Source: Bradyrhizobium sp. 149 (GTDB taxonomy: Bacteria > Pseudomonadota > Alphaproteobacteria > Rhizobiales > Xanthobacteraceae). From it: 64,000 nt of DNA. The DNA is taken from assembly GCF_023073915.1 (NCBI RefSeq), contig NZ_JADPKK010000019.1:248001-312000 (forward strand). Direction: 5' to 3'. The position numbers and the translations under genes are program-made. The notes beneath the pieces are model-generated. The model was not told the origin of the DNA. It searched no databases and saw nothing but the letters and a program-made list of their open reading frames with translations. Each line of letters starts with the position of its first letter. Positions within the stretch are counted from its first letter, which is position 1. Positions 52,567 to 61,136 of the stretch are shown here, piece after piece.

Positions 52567-53526
52567 ATGGACACCTCGGAGGACATCCTTCAACAAGCAT
52601 CCCCGGACCTGGTCCGGGGATCGGAGACGGCGCGCCGCAGCAAAGCGGCGCGGCTGTCGCCCTCCTTCATCTCCTGGCTCCAGGCCGGGCCGATGATGCT
52701 GGTGTTTCTCGCCTTCTTCCTGATCCCGCTCGTCTTCGTCGTCGTCGTCTCGTTCTGGGATTACAACGAATACCAGTTGCTGCCGGCCTTCTCGGGCCGA
52801 GGTTACACCGACACGTTCGAGGGCTGCATCGCGCAGCTCCCCGAGCTCTGCACCATCGCCAAGACCTATGTGAAGACGCTGAAGCTCTGCTTCCTTGTAT
52901 GGATCATCACGCTCTTCATCGGCTTCTGGGTCGCCTACTTCCTCGCCTTCCACATCAAGTCCAAGACCTGGCAGATGGGACTGTCGCTGCTCTGCACGAT
53001 CCCGTTCTGGACCTCCAACGTGATCCGCATGATCGCCTGGATTCCGCTGCTCGGCCGCAATGGCCTCGTGAACTCAGGCCTGATGAAGACAGGGCTGATC
53101 AACCAGCCGGTGGAATGGCTGCTGTTCTCCGAATTCTCCGTGGTGCTGGCGCTGGTTCACCTCTTCACCTTCTTCATGGTGGTGCCGATCTTCAACTCGA
53201 TGGTGCGCATCGACAAATCGCTGATCGAGGCCGCCTATGACGCCGGCGCGACCGGCTTCCAGACGCTTGTCAACGTCATCATTCCGCTCGCAAAACCGGG
53301 CATCGTGATCGGCTCGATTTTCGTCATCACCATCGTGATGGGCGACTTCATCACCATCGGCGTGATGGGCGGCCAGCAGATCGCGGCCGCCGGCAAGATC
53401 ATCGAGACGCGGGTGAACGCGCTGCAATTCCCGGCCGCCGCCGCGAACGCCGTGATCCTGCTTGTGATCACCTTCCTGATCATCACCATGATGTCGCGCA
53501 TCGTCGACATCAAGAAGGAGCTGTAA
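52567..53526 (+). CDS. ABC transporter permease, PotB-like
   Basis: A 319-residue permease. After a 30-residue polar start come six helices; the EAA loop is EAAYDAGATGFQTLVNVIIP, where the ATPase docks. The long loop after helix 1 contains two Cys residues. It starts 4 bp after the binding-protein stop and ends 3 bp before the second permease, so the operon is tightly coupled. Confidence 0.92.
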   Translation: MDTSEDILQQASPDLVRGSETARRSKAARLSPSFISWLQAGPMMLVFLAFFLIPLVFVVVVSFWDYNEYQLLPAFSGRGYTDTFEGCIAQLPELCTIAKTYVKTLKLCFLVWIITLFIGFWVAYFLAFHIKSKTWQMGLSLLCTIPFWTSNVIRMIAWIPLLGRNGLVNSGLMKTGLINQPVEWLLFSEFSVVLALVHLFTFFMVVPIFNSMVRIDKSLIEAAYDAGATGFQTLVNVIIPLAKPGIVIGSIFVITIVMGDFITIGVMGGQQIAAAGKIIETRVNALQFPAAAANAVILLVITFLIITMMSRIVDIKKEL

Positions 53527-53529
53527 GCG

Positions 53530-54408
53530 ATGACGGAGGGCCGCCCGCGTGGCTTCTACGTGCTCGCGATCTTCTTCGCGGCTTATGTGCTGTTTCTGTA
53601 CGGACCGATGATCGCGATCTACGTGCTATCGTTCCAGGGGCCGCAGGGCGGCCTCACCTTCCCGATGAACGGGGTCTCGACCTTCTGGCTGTCCAAGCTA
53701 TTCCAGGGCACCGGCATCGTCGACCTCGGCGCAGCCTTCCGTCGCTCGCTGCTGCTCGGTCTCATCGTGATGGCTGCGACCGTCGTGCTGTCGGTCGCCG
53801 CCGGCATGGCGTTTCGCCGCAAGTTCAAGGCGCAAAGCATCCTGTTCTACTCGGCGATCGCGAGCCTCATCGTGCCCTCGATCATCACCTCGCTCGGCAT
53901 CTCGCTTGAATTCCGCATCATCGACGATCTGATCAAGGCGCATTGGAACGACAACTTCGAGACCTCGATGGGCCTGCTCACCTCGGGCCTCGGTGCACAT
54001 TTGACCTGGACGCTGCCGTTCGGCCTGCTCATCATGTTCGCGATCTTCAACCGCTTCGATCCCAGGCTCGAGGAAGCCGCGCGCGATCTCGGTGCGACAC
54101 CGTGGCAGGCCTTCCGTCATGTCGTGCTGCCCATCATCCTGCCCTCCGTGATCGGCATTGGACTGTTCGGCTTCACGCTGTCCTGGGACGAACTCGCGCG
54201 CTCCAGCCAGGCGATCGGGGCGGTGAACACGCTACCTCTCGATCTCCAGGGCCTCACCACCACCGTGACGAACCCCGACATCTATGCGCTCGGCACCGTG
54301 ATCTCGGCCGTCTCGTTCACGGTGATCACTCTTGCGCTCGGCACCATCCACATGCTCAACAAGCGGCAGGCGGCCAAGGGCTCGGACGCCGGCAAGGGGC
54401 TTGTCTGA
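53530..54408 (+). CDS. ABC transporter permease, PotC-like
   Basis: A 292-residue permease with six helices and the EAA loop EEAARDLGATPWQAFRHVVLP. Together with the upstream permease it forms the membrane channel of the importer. ATG 53530 follows the previous stop by 3 bp, and the racemase starts 4 bp after its own stop. Confidence 0.92.
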   Translation: MTEGRPRGFYVLAIFFAAYVLFLYGPMIAIYVLSFQGPQGGLTFPMNGVSTFWLSKLFQGTGIVDLGAAFRRSLLLGLIVMAATVVLSVAAGMAFRRKFKAQSILFYSAIASLIVPSIITSLGISLEFRIIDDLIKAHWNDNFETSMGLLTSGLGAHLTWTLPFGLLIMFAIFNRFDPRLEEAARDLGATPWQAFRHVVLPIILPSVIGIGLFGFTLSWDELARSSQAIGAVNTLPLDLQGLTTTVTNPDIYALGTVISAVSFTVITLALGTIHMLNKRQAAKGSDAGKGLV

Positions 54409-54412
54409 TCTG

Positions 54413-55144
54413 ATGCGGCTTCACGTCGTCAATCCCAACACCACTGCGACCATGACGGTGAAGATCGCCGCTGCGGCGCGCGCGGTCGCCCTGCCCGACA
54501 CCGTGATCGATGCGCGCCAGCCGGCGATGGGCCCGGTCTCGATCGAGGGATTTTACGACGAGGCGTTCGCGGTGCCCGGCATGCTCGGCTGCATCCGCGA
54601 AGCCGATCGCGACGGCGCGGATGCGCACATCATCGCCTGCTTCGACGACACCGGCCTCGACGCCGCGCGCGCCGCCGCAAAAGCACCCGTGATCGGCATT
54701 GGCGAAGCCGGCTTCCACATGGCGAGCCTGGTCGCCGCGCGCTTCGCCGTGGTGACGACGCTCAGCGTCTCCATCGTCCCGATCGAGCATAACTTACAGA
54801 AGTACGGCCTCGCCGATCGCTGCGCCCGCGTCCGCGCCGCCGAGGTCCCGGTGCTCGCACTCGAGGAGCGCAACACCGATGCTCTCGGCAAAATCTCCGC
54901 GGAGATCACGGCCGCAATCCGCGACGACCGCGCCGAGGCTGTCGTGCTCGGCTGCGCCGGCATGGCCGATCTCGCCAATGAACTCGCCGCGGCGCACGGC
55001 CTGCCCGTGATCGACGGCGTCGCCGCCGCGGTGACTTTGGCGGAATCACTGGTGCGACTGGGACTGAAGACTTCCCGGCTCGGGCCCTATGCGGCGCCGC
55101 GATCGAAGACCTATTCCGGGCCGTTTTCGCCGTTTCAGCCCTGA
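54413..55144 (+). CDS. Asp/Glu/hydantoin racemase family protein
   Basis: A 243-residue racemase. The two catalytic cysteines sit at Cys76 in ACFDDTGL and Cys181 in LGCAGM, the same pattern as hydantoin racemase HyuE. It begins RLHVVNPNTTATMT, typical of the family. It would racemise a hydantoin, allantoin or amino acid brought in by the upstream ABC transporter. ATG 54413 is 4 bp after the permease stop. No hydantoinase or carbamoylase is nearby. Confidence 0.9.
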   Translation: MRLHVVNPNTTATMTVKIAAAARAVALPDTVIDARQPAMGPVSIEGFYDEAFAVPGMLGCIREADRDGADAHIIACFDDTGLDAARAAAKAPVIGIGEAGFHMASLVAARFAVVTTLSVSIVPIEHNLQKYGLADRCARVRAAEVPVLALEERNTDALGKISAEITAAIRDDRAEAVVLGCAGMADLANELAAAHGLPVIDGVAAAVTLAESLVRLGLKTSRLGPYAAPRSKTYSGPFSPFQP

Positions 55145-55321
55145 TCTTTGCCCTGACGGGGCGTTCGGAGGCCTCAAGGCCCGCTGATTGCTGGTTTTTT
55201 TGCTCTCAGCCTCTTTTTGGTCCCATTCGTTGCCGAAACTTAACGTTTTCGGGACGCCCCGGTCGCCTCAGGGTTGCCGGTCTTCGCCACTCACCAAGTT
55301 TCAATTTGGGTTTTGTCAGCG

Positions 55322-55816
55322 ATGATCGATCTCGCAGAGGACGCACCGTCCAACTCCTTCCTTCGCCTCGGCGCCCAGCCCATCGCGCAGACCGCCGCCG
55401 CCCTCCTCCTGCTCATCGCCGGCGTGACCTCGATCGCGATCTGGCGCGCCTATACCGGCTCAACCCCCGAGACCGACCGGGTGGTGGCATCGCGGCAGCT
55501 TCAGGCTCGCACCGCACAGGCGTCCGAGCAGCTGGTCGAGAAGACCAAGGGGCTGGAGGCAACCCAGCAGGAATCGATTGACCAGCTCCAGGTCGTTCAG
55601 GACCAGCTCCAGACTGTGAAGCGATTGCTCGCATTCCAGCAGGCCGACACCAAGCGCCTGTCCGAGCAGGTCGCAACGTTGAACGAGTCCATCGACGGCC
55701 TTCGGCAGTCCTTTGCGAGCGCCCGGGCGACCGAGACGGAGACCCCCTCGGTTACCCGCAGGAAACCGGCGCGGCACCGCGTCCATGCCAGCGCACACAA
55801 GCGCTCGCGCGGCTGA
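55322..55816 (+). CDS. Single-pass membrane protein with coiled coil
   Basis: A 164-residue protein. One membrane helix (about residues 24-42, AAALLLLIAGVTSIAIW) is followed by a long coiled coil (ARTAQASEQLVEKTKGLEAT through VATLNESIDGLRQSF) and a basic tail ending in KRSRG. Function unknown; the shape suits an envelope or division-associated scaffold. ATG 55322 is used. Confidence 0.72.
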   Translation: MIDLAEDAPSNSFLRLGAQPIAQTAAALLLLIAGVTSIAIWRAYTGSTPETDRVVASRQLQARTAQASEQLVEKTKGLEATQQESIDQLQVVQDQLQTVKRLLAFQQADTKRLSEQVATLNESIDGLRQSFASARATETETPSVTRRKPARHRVHASAHKRSRG

Positions 55817-55849
55817 GCAGCCGGCGCCGCGGCTTTAAATTTTTTGACT

Positions 55850-55865
55850 TGTGAACTGGATCACA
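55850..55865 (+). promoter_or_regulatory. CRP-type site TGTGA-N6-TCACA
   Basis: TGTGAACTGGATCACA is a perfect consensus for CRP-family regulators. TATGAT at 55874-55879 lies 8 bp downstream as a -10 box, so the site would be centred near -28 to -29 and could act as a repressor or activator site of the following RNA. Confidence 0.5.
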
Positions 55866-55885
55866 TTCGCCCGTATGATTCCGAG

Positions 55886-55979
55886 CGATGCTCGCCGTCA
55901 CCGGATGGCGTGAGCCGATTTCAATGTCCGGGGCTGGCAAGGTCGTTGACGGTATATTGCGTCAACGACCTTGTTTTTT
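55886..55979 (+). ncRNA. Putative small RNA
   Basis: About 94 nt between a CRP-site/-10 promoter and a perfect terminator. The 5' part folds as GCTCGCC with GGCGTGAGC (a 2-base bulge), and the 3' end is the terminator hairpin. No coding frame is evident. The region is 33 bp after the membrane protein, whose own terminator is not otherwise seen, so the RNA could also be a 3' UTR product. Confidence 0.5.
55938..55979 (+). terminator. Strong Rho-independent terminator
   Basis: CAAGGTCGTTGAC and GTCAACGACCTTG form a perfect 13-bp stem around GGTATATTGC, followed by TTTTTT at 55974-55979. Confidence 0.92.
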
Positions 55980-55996
55980 GGTGGGTACAGCCGAGC

Positions 55997-56338
55997 CTAT
56001 TCGCAGACATCCACGTGGCGGATACGCCAGCCCGATGGCGTCATGACGCGCTTCCGCACGACGTAGCAGCCGCCATAACCATCGTTGTAGCCGGTACCAT
56101 AATAGTAGGGATCGCCGTAGGGGGAGCCATAGCCGTAATAGCCGCCATAGTAGCCGGCGCCGGCGATACCCGCCCCGATCGCAATCCCCGGCCAGAAGCC
56201 GCCGCCACGCCAGTGGCCGCCGTGACCCCAGCCACCACCACCGTGACCAAAACCGCCCCGCGCCTGGGCCGCCTGCGGGGCCGACAGCCCGACTACCGCG
56301 ACGGCCAGCGCCGCCATCATCATCTTGCGTAACATCAC
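55997..56338 (-). CDS. Small exported Gly/Tyr-rich protein
   Basis: A 113-residue protein with a signal peptide (MAALAVAVVGLSAPQAAQA) and a Gly/His/Tyr-rich middle (GGYYGYGSPYGDPYYYG). The end CYVVRKRVMTPSGWRIRHVD with a second Cys resembles a short conserved envelope domain. Structural or cell-surface role is likely. ATG 56338 or 56335. Confidence 0.7.
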   Translation of the reverse strand: MMLRKMMMAALAVAVVGLSAPQAAQARGGFGHGGGGWGHGGHWRGGGFWPGIAIGAGIAGAGYYGGYYGYGSPYGDPYYYGTGYNDGYGGCYVVRKRVMTPSGWRIRHVDVCE

Positions 56339-56435
56339 TCGATCCTCCGCGTGGACGCTCCACGCTCAAAGCAGGACCAAGCTAGCGTCCCATGGGCAAT
56401 CCCGACAGCCACGCTGCCTCACTTCCGCGCAAGCG

Positions 56436-56738
56436 TCAGCAGCCGCGGCAGATGCTCTTGAGCTTCCTGTCGAGCAGCCGGTTCTCGGCGTTGACCGCGG
56501 CATCAGTCCCCCCGCCCGCGCCGGTGCCGGTGGTCACCCCGGGTGCGGCATTCGTACCGGACGATTGGGCGGTACCCAGACTGTTGGTGCCGGGCGGCGG
56601 AGCCGGAGAATTGGTGACGCCACCGGCCGATCCCGCAGAGGCGCCGGTCGCTTGCGCGAACGATACGGCCGGCATCGCGGCAAGGGCGAAAGTCACAATC
56701 ACGGTCTTGATTGAACGGATTGCGGGCGATCTGGCCAT
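56436..56738 (-). CDS. Small exported Gly/Thr-rich protein
   Basis: A 100-residue protein with a signal peptide (VIVTFALAAMPAVSFAQ) and a Gly/Ser/Thr-rich middle. The last residues, NRLLDRKLKSICRGC, hold two Cys. Function unknown. AAGGAGA nine bases upstream sets ATG 56738; upstream codons are not conserved in character. Confidence 0.65.
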   Translation of the reverse strand: MARSPAIRSIKTVIVTFALAAMPAVSFAQATGASAGSAGGVTNSPAPPPGTNSLGTAQSSGTNAAPGVTTGTGAGGGTDAAVNAENRLLDRKLKSICRGC

Positions 56739-56885
56739 CGGAAATTCTCCTTCTCCGGTCAACGGCCGCGGCCAAGACCGGTTCCGGAACAAATGCCGCC
56801 GCATCAGCTTGAAACCGGCAAGGCAGGCACGACCATGCGCAAACTGCTCGCGTTCGACGAGCCAAAGCAGACAGGCGAAACCACG

Positions 56886-57050
56886 ATGACCGATCGCGAT
56901 CCCTTTGCCGAAGGCGAACGTGCCGCGCGCGAGAACATTCCGGCAGAAGCCAATCCGTACCAGGACGGGAGCGACGAGCACGCGCTGTGGGCCGCCGGAC
57001 ACGAGAAGGTCGCAAGCGCGATCGAAGCGCGAGAGTCCGAGGGAAGCTGA
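56886..57050 (+). CDS. Small Rmf/CrpP-like protein
   Basis: A 54-residue protein whose core, DPFAEGERAARENIP then NPYQDGSDEHALWAAGHE, follows the pattern of ribosome-modulation-factor-like peptides. Rmf dimerises ribosomes in stationary phase; rhizobial relatives have no proven role. ATG 56886 is used; an in-frame ATG at 56835 would add 17 residues. Confidence 0.65.
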   Translation: MTDRDPFAEGERAARENIPAEANPYQDGSDEHALWAAGHEKVASAIEARESEGS

Positions 57051-57082
57051 CGCGCCGCTTCGGGGATGGGGCGCGCCGATGA

Positions 57083-58780
57083 CTACGCGGCCGCCACCAT
57101 CTTCTCGGTCCGGTCCTCGACCATGGTCACGAACATGTGGGACTCTTCGCCCGCGCCGCCGATCTGGATCCGGCGGGCCGAGATCACTCGGCGCCCGCGC
57201 GCGGGATTGTCGATGGTATCGACGATCGGCTCGAGCTGCTGCTTCTGCGCCAGAAGCTGCTTGTCGCGCCGCTCGATCAATTCGGCCGCCTCCGGGGAGA
57301 ACAACTCCCGCGCGGTCTTGCCGATGATCTCGCCGCGCGACATGCCGATCATCCTCTCGGCCGCCTTGTTGACGAAGACGTAGCGCAGGTTGCGCGCATC
57401 CTTGGCGATGATGCCCTCGGCCACGTTCTCGATGATGGTGGCGAGAAAGCGCTCCATCCGCTCGAGAATGCGCTCGCGCTGGCGCTGTTCGGTGACGTCC
57501 TCCTGCACCGACACCCAGCCGCCGCCGTCCATCGGACGCTCGTAGATCTTGATGATGCGTCCGTCGTTCAAGGCGAGTTCAGAGGTTGCCGGCTGGCGCC
57601 GAGCGATCCGGTCGAGTACCGCCGCGAGAAACTTCGCGACGTTGCCGCTGAACAAGCCGCTCTCGACCCTATGCTGGAGGATTTCCTCGAGCGTCGATCC
57701 AGCCTGGATCGTCTCGGGCAGATTGTAGATCTGCCGGTAGTTGGCGTTCATCGCGACCACATTGGCCTTGCCGTCGAGCATGATCAGGCCCTGCGGCATG
57801 CTGTTGATCGCCGCCGACAGCTGCCATTTCTTGGCCTGGTACTTGTCGTTGAACTTGTCGCGCTCGGTCATCGCGGCGTCGCGCGCCTGCGCAGTGCCGA
57901 GCTCGAGCTCCTCGAGCTCGAAGATGCGCGCCACCGCGTCGCGGAAGTTCTGCACGGCGCGCGCAAGATGTCCGATCTCGTCGTGACGGCCGAGATGCGG
58001 CACCTCGCTCTTGATGTCGCCGCCGGCAATGCGGTCGGTAGCTTGCGTGATCTCGGCCAGCGCCCCGACCACCGAGACCCGCATGACGACGACGTTCAGC
58101 CCCGCGAAAAACAACGTCGCCAGCCCGAGCGCGAACAGGTAGGCGGCCGCATAGCGGTTCTCGTTGGCAAGTTCGTCCGCCTCGCGAGCGCGCTGGCTGT
58201 AGATGCGTTCGAGCCCCTCGAGATCGGTGTTGAGATTGTTGCGCAGCGTCCGATTGACATCGTTGTCGCCCCATTCGCGTGCCGCCGCCGGACTGATCTC
58301 CAGGCCGCGCCGCACCAGCTCCCGGCGAAATTCGATGAACTGCGCGATGCGCTGGCGGAAGCTCGAGACTTGCTCGGCATCATCGTCGGCGACGGTCCGC
58401 TCCATGCTCTTCACCGCTTCGGCGAGTTCGCGGTTACGGCGCACCAGACCGTCTGCGAACGGCTTCATCGCGCCGCGATCGGCGGACATGTATATGCCGC
58501 GCGATTCCATGACGATGGCGTAGATCAGCGTGTTGATGCGCCCGACATTGATCGCGGCCTCCGCCGAGGAGGCGTGCATGTGGCGGTAGGTCGTCTGCAG
58601 GCGGACGGTCTGGATCGACATCACGAGCAGGAAGGCGGTGACGATCGCGAGGAAGCCCGCGATGCTGTAGACCTTCTCCGCAACGCTCAGCGTATCCGCG
58701 CCGCGAGCGAAGCGAACGAGCTTTTTCACGAACTTGGTTCCGGCGCCGAGTCCGGATCCCAGCGCCGCACCGGCATCCAT
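57083..58780 (-). CDS. Membrane PAS sensor with HAMP but no output domain
   Basis: A 565-residue protein: a first membrane helix (about 40-60), a helical sensor domain rich in charged residues, a second helix (YLFALGLATLFFAGLNVVVM), a HAMP linker and coiled coil, then PAS domains around QLSAAINSMPQGLIMLDG and FLATIIENVAEGIIAKDA. It stops after the second PAS; no kinase, cyclase or MCP signalling domain follows. AGGAGG ten bases upstream sets ATG 58780. It may pass signals by protein contact or be a truncated sensor. Confidence 0.85.
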   Translation of the reverse strand: MDAGAALGSGLGAGTKFVKKLVRFARGADTLSVAEKVYSIAGFLAIVTAFLLVMSIQTVRLQTTYRHMHASSAEAAINVGRINTLIYAIVMESRGIYMSADRGAMKPFADGLVRRNRELAEAVKSMERTVADDDAEQVSSFRQRIAQFIEFRRELVRRGLEISPAAAREWGDNDVNRTLRNNLNTDLEGLERIYSQRAREADELANENRYAAAYLFALGLATLFFAGLNVVVMRVSVVGALAEITQATDRIAGGDIKSEVPHLGRHDEIGHLARAVQNFRDAVARIFELEELELGTAQARDAAMTERDKFNDKYQAKKWQLSAAINSMPQGLIMLDGKANVVAMNANYRQIYNLPETIQAGSTLEEILQHRVESGLFSGNVAKFLAAVLDRIARRQPATSELALNDGRIIKIYERPMDGGGWVSVQEDVTEQRQRERILERMERFLATIIENVAEGIIAKDARNLRYVFVNKAAERMIGMSRGEIIGKTARELFSPEAAELIERRDKQLLAQKQQLEPIVDTIDNPARGRRVISARRIQIGGAGEESHMFVTMVEDRTEKMVAAA

Positions 58781-58905
58781 GGCGCCACTCCTCCTGGTTG
58801 AAAACGCTCCATGATAGGCATGATGCGCTAGCGGAGGATTAAAGCTCCGGCTGGTATTTTTACGGTACGGAACCAGATGCCGGCCGCGCACGGCCTGCGT
58901 GCATC

Positions 58906-59436
58906 TCAGTCGATCCGCTTCAGGCCCTTCTTGAACCGCGGGCCGTTGGCGACATAGAATTTGGCGGCGCTGCCCATCTTCTGCACCTGGGCGTCGTCGA
59001 GCGTGCGGATCACACGCGCAGGCGAGCCGATGATCAGGGACCGTTCCGGGAACTCCTTGCCCTCGGTGATGACGGAGCCGGCGCCGACGATGCTGTTGCG
59101 GCCGATCCTGGCGCCATTCATCACGATGGAGCCCATGCCGACGAGTGCGCCCTCCTCAATGGTGCAGCCGTGCAGGATGACGTTGTGGCCGACCGTGCAG
59201 TTCCTGCCGATGACGAGGGGGAAGCCGAGGTCGGTGTGGCAGGTCGAGCCGTCCTGCACGTTGGCGCCTTCGCCGATCTCGATCCACTCATTGTCGCCGC
59301 GTAACACCGCGCCGAACCAGACGCTCGCACCTGGCTTCAGGCGCACGCGGCCGATCACGGTGGCGGTCTCCGCAATGAAGTAATTGCCGTCGGCGGGAAG
59401 GTCGGGCGCCTGCCCGTCGAGCTCGTAGATCGCCAT
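58906..59436 (-). CDS. Gamma-type carbonic anhydrase family protein
   Basis: A 176-residue left-handed beta-helix protein made of hexapeptide repeats (NVQDGSTCHTDLGFPL, TVGHNVILHGCTI, ALVGMGSIVMNGA). The His residues in CHTD, VGHN and LHGC match the metal ligands of gamma carbonic anhydrases. It could be a CO2/bicarbonate enzyme or a PaaY-like thioesterase partner. ATG 59436 follows GGAG. Confidence 0.88.
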   Translation of the reverse strand: MAIYELDGQAPDLPADGNYFIAETATVIGRVRLKPGASVWFGAVLRGDNEWIEIGEGANVQDGSTCHTDLGFPLVIGRNCTVGHNVILHGCTIEEGALVGMGSIVMNGARIGRNSIVGAGSVITEGKEFPERSLIIGSPARVIRTLDDAQVQKMGSAAKFYVANGPRFKKGLKRID

Positions 59437-59527
59437 GAGGGTCTCCTGTCGCGTCAAACCCAGCCATAGCGAAACGGCAGCCTTGACGCAAAGGGCCGCC
59501 GCGCAGGCAGCCCTTAGAGGGCGCGCA

Positions 59528-59857
59528 TCAGACCAAAACGCCGGCCGCGCGTAGCGTCATCAGGACGAAGGTGCCGCTCATCATGCTCCAGAAGCCGGCG
59601 ATGACGGTCGCCATCATCACGAATTCGACGCGGCGGCTCTCCAGCTGCATGCCGCGCAGGGTATTTCGCATGATGAGAAAGGGCGCCGCGAACACCAGGA
59701 ACGGAACCGCCGCGAAGGTCTTCGGCGCCACGCCGTCCTGCAACAGACCGAAGCCGGCGGGCCGCCGTGCGACCGCCTGGTACCCGCTCACGAGCGCGCC
59801 CGCGAGCGCGAAACCGATGCAGATCGCGAAGAAAGTATTGAGAGCTTCAGGTGTCAT
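59528..59857 (-). CDS. Conserved small membrane protein
   Basis: A 109-residue protein with three hydrophobic helices (FFAICIGFALAGALVSGYQ, TFAAVPFLVFAAPFLIM, VIAGFWSMMSGTFVLMTL). It resembles a small rhizobial hypothetical family, but I cannot assign function. The ATG at 59857 is the natural start. A CtrA box lies 73 bp upstream. Confidence 0.75.
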   Translation of the reverse strand: MTPEALNTFFAICIGFALAGALVSGYQAVARRPAGFGLLQDGVAPKTFAAVPFLVFAAPFLIMRNTLRGMQLESRRVEFVMMATVIAGFWSMMSGTFVLMTLRAAGVLV

Positions 59858-59929
59858 CGGAACGGTCCGCCCTTACGCAACGCCGGAGCCTTCCTGTGAC
59901 AAATAGGGCGGGTTAACGCTACATTATCC

Positions 59930-59944
59930 TTAAGGGAAGGTTAA
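59930..59944. promoter_or_regulatory. CtrA box TTAA-N7-TTAA
   Basis: TTAAGGGAAGGTTAA is an exact CtrA-type match. It sits between the divergent membrane protein (start 59857) and hypothetical gene (start 60077). A further TTAA half-site lies nearby at about 59912-59915. Confidence 0.55.
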
Positions 59945-60076
59945 CGTCGCCGGCCGTCCCGCGCAGGGCCTCTCTCCCTTCCCCGCAGCCGGCGAACGCT
60001 CCGCGAAATCGCCGCCGCGTGGCATATTCGCCGCTGATTCGGCCATCGGCCGACTTCCGGCTCATTCGTGCGGCTC

Positions 60077-60784
60077 ATGACGGTGTTTTCGGCAACCTCT
60101 CCTCAGTCTCCCCGGACGCGCACCCGGGCACACGTCGTCCCGATCGTGCTCGGCAGCGCTGCCGCGGCGTGCGCGGTCGCGCTCGTCGCCTATTTGTTGT
60201 GGCCGACCTGGGGCCCGAGCGGCGCGAACGCCCCGGACAAGCTGCCGGTGAGCGTCGGCGGCACGCTGTTCAACCTGCCGACCACTGCGATCCGCATGAA
60301 GATCCAGCGTCACTCCGGGCCGCAGGAGCGGATCGATCTCGACTTCCTGTACCCTTCGCTCGAGCCGCCGGGCGCGCCGAAGCACGTCACCGCCGACAGC
60401 GTGGATGCGGCGATGCAGCCGATCGACCGCATCTTCCTGTCGATCGCCGCGCACCGCGATGCGCTCTCGCCCGAGCAGCGCAGCGCCACGATCTATCCGC
60501 GCTATCTCGACCAAGCCGCGGCGACGCCCGAGGACGGGCTGACGATGCGGATGTTCCGCGCCGATACGCCTTACGGCAGCGAGGATTTCTATTCTGCCGC
60601 AAACCCCGCGCTCACCGCGCGCTGCACGCGCGATGCGGCCACGCCGGGCATGTGCCTGTCCGAACGCCGCGTCGGCGGCGCCGACCTCACCTTCCGCTTT
60701 CCGCGGAGCTGGCTCTCGCAATGGCGAGACGCCGCGGAAGCGATGGACCGGCTGACCGCGCAGTTGCGCGGGCCGAAGGGCTAG
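60077..60784 (+). CDS. Hypothetical single-pass membrane protein
   Basis: A 235-residue protein with one N-terminal membrane helix (IVLGSAAAACAVALVAYLLW) and a soluble domain with no motif I can name; LPVSVGGTLFNLPTTAIRM is the most regular part and two Cys lie near the end (TARC and GMC). ATG 60077 is used; GTG 60068 would add three residues. A CtrA box lies 130 bp upstream. Confidence 0.75.
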   Translation: MTVFSATSPQSPRTRTRAHVVPIVLGSAAAACAVALVAYLLWPTWGPSGANAPDKLPVSVGGTLFNLPTTAIRMKIQRHSGPQERIDLDFLYPSLEPPGAPKHVTADSVDAAMQPIDRIFLSIAAHRDALSPEQRSATIYPRYLDQAAATPEDGLTMRMFRADTPYGSEDFYSAANPALTARCTRDAATPGMCLSERRVGGADLTFRFPRSWLSQWRDAAEAMDRLTAQLRGPKG

Positions 60785-60959
60785 GCGCGGCCTCCCGGCC
60801 CTGCCGTGAGATCGGCTTGGGCTGCTTAAAACAATAACTGCGAAAACAACCCCATGCACAGTAGCCAAGCATCGGCACCGTCGAGCTTTTTCGTATTTTT
60901 CGAATCACGCCTTGACCCGTCGGGCAAAACAGGCGCATGATGCCATCATGCGTTCCTAA
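60785..60959. other. Intergenic stretch before the decayed patch
   Basis: No gene is visible from the stop of the hypothetical protein to the stop codon at 60957-60959. The sequence between 60840 and 60950 is unremarkable, and the decayed thioesterase fragment starts right after. Confidence 0.4.
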
Positions 60960-61105
60960 CTCCCCGCCGCGGTTGACTCCATCGCGGCGCGTGCGCGGAT
61001 CGTGGAACGCACTGATCGCGACATGGTCGTGCAGACCGAGCTCGTCGATGCGGGCGGCGTCATCGTTGCTAATGCAAGGGCGCGACTGCGGGTTCTTGAC
61101 ATGAG
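60960..61105 (+). pseudogene. Thioesterase 3'-end remnant, copy 1
   Basis: The frame reads ARARIVERTDRDMVVQTELV and then VIVANARARLRVLDM, which resembles the last strands of hotdog-fold (PaaI-type) thioesterases. An in-frame stop at 60957 shows the 5' part is absent. The block from 61017 is duplicated at 61511-61602. Confidence 0.5.
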
Positions 61106-61136
61106 ATCGAGCTACGGGACTGCGAAGCGCGCGGCG

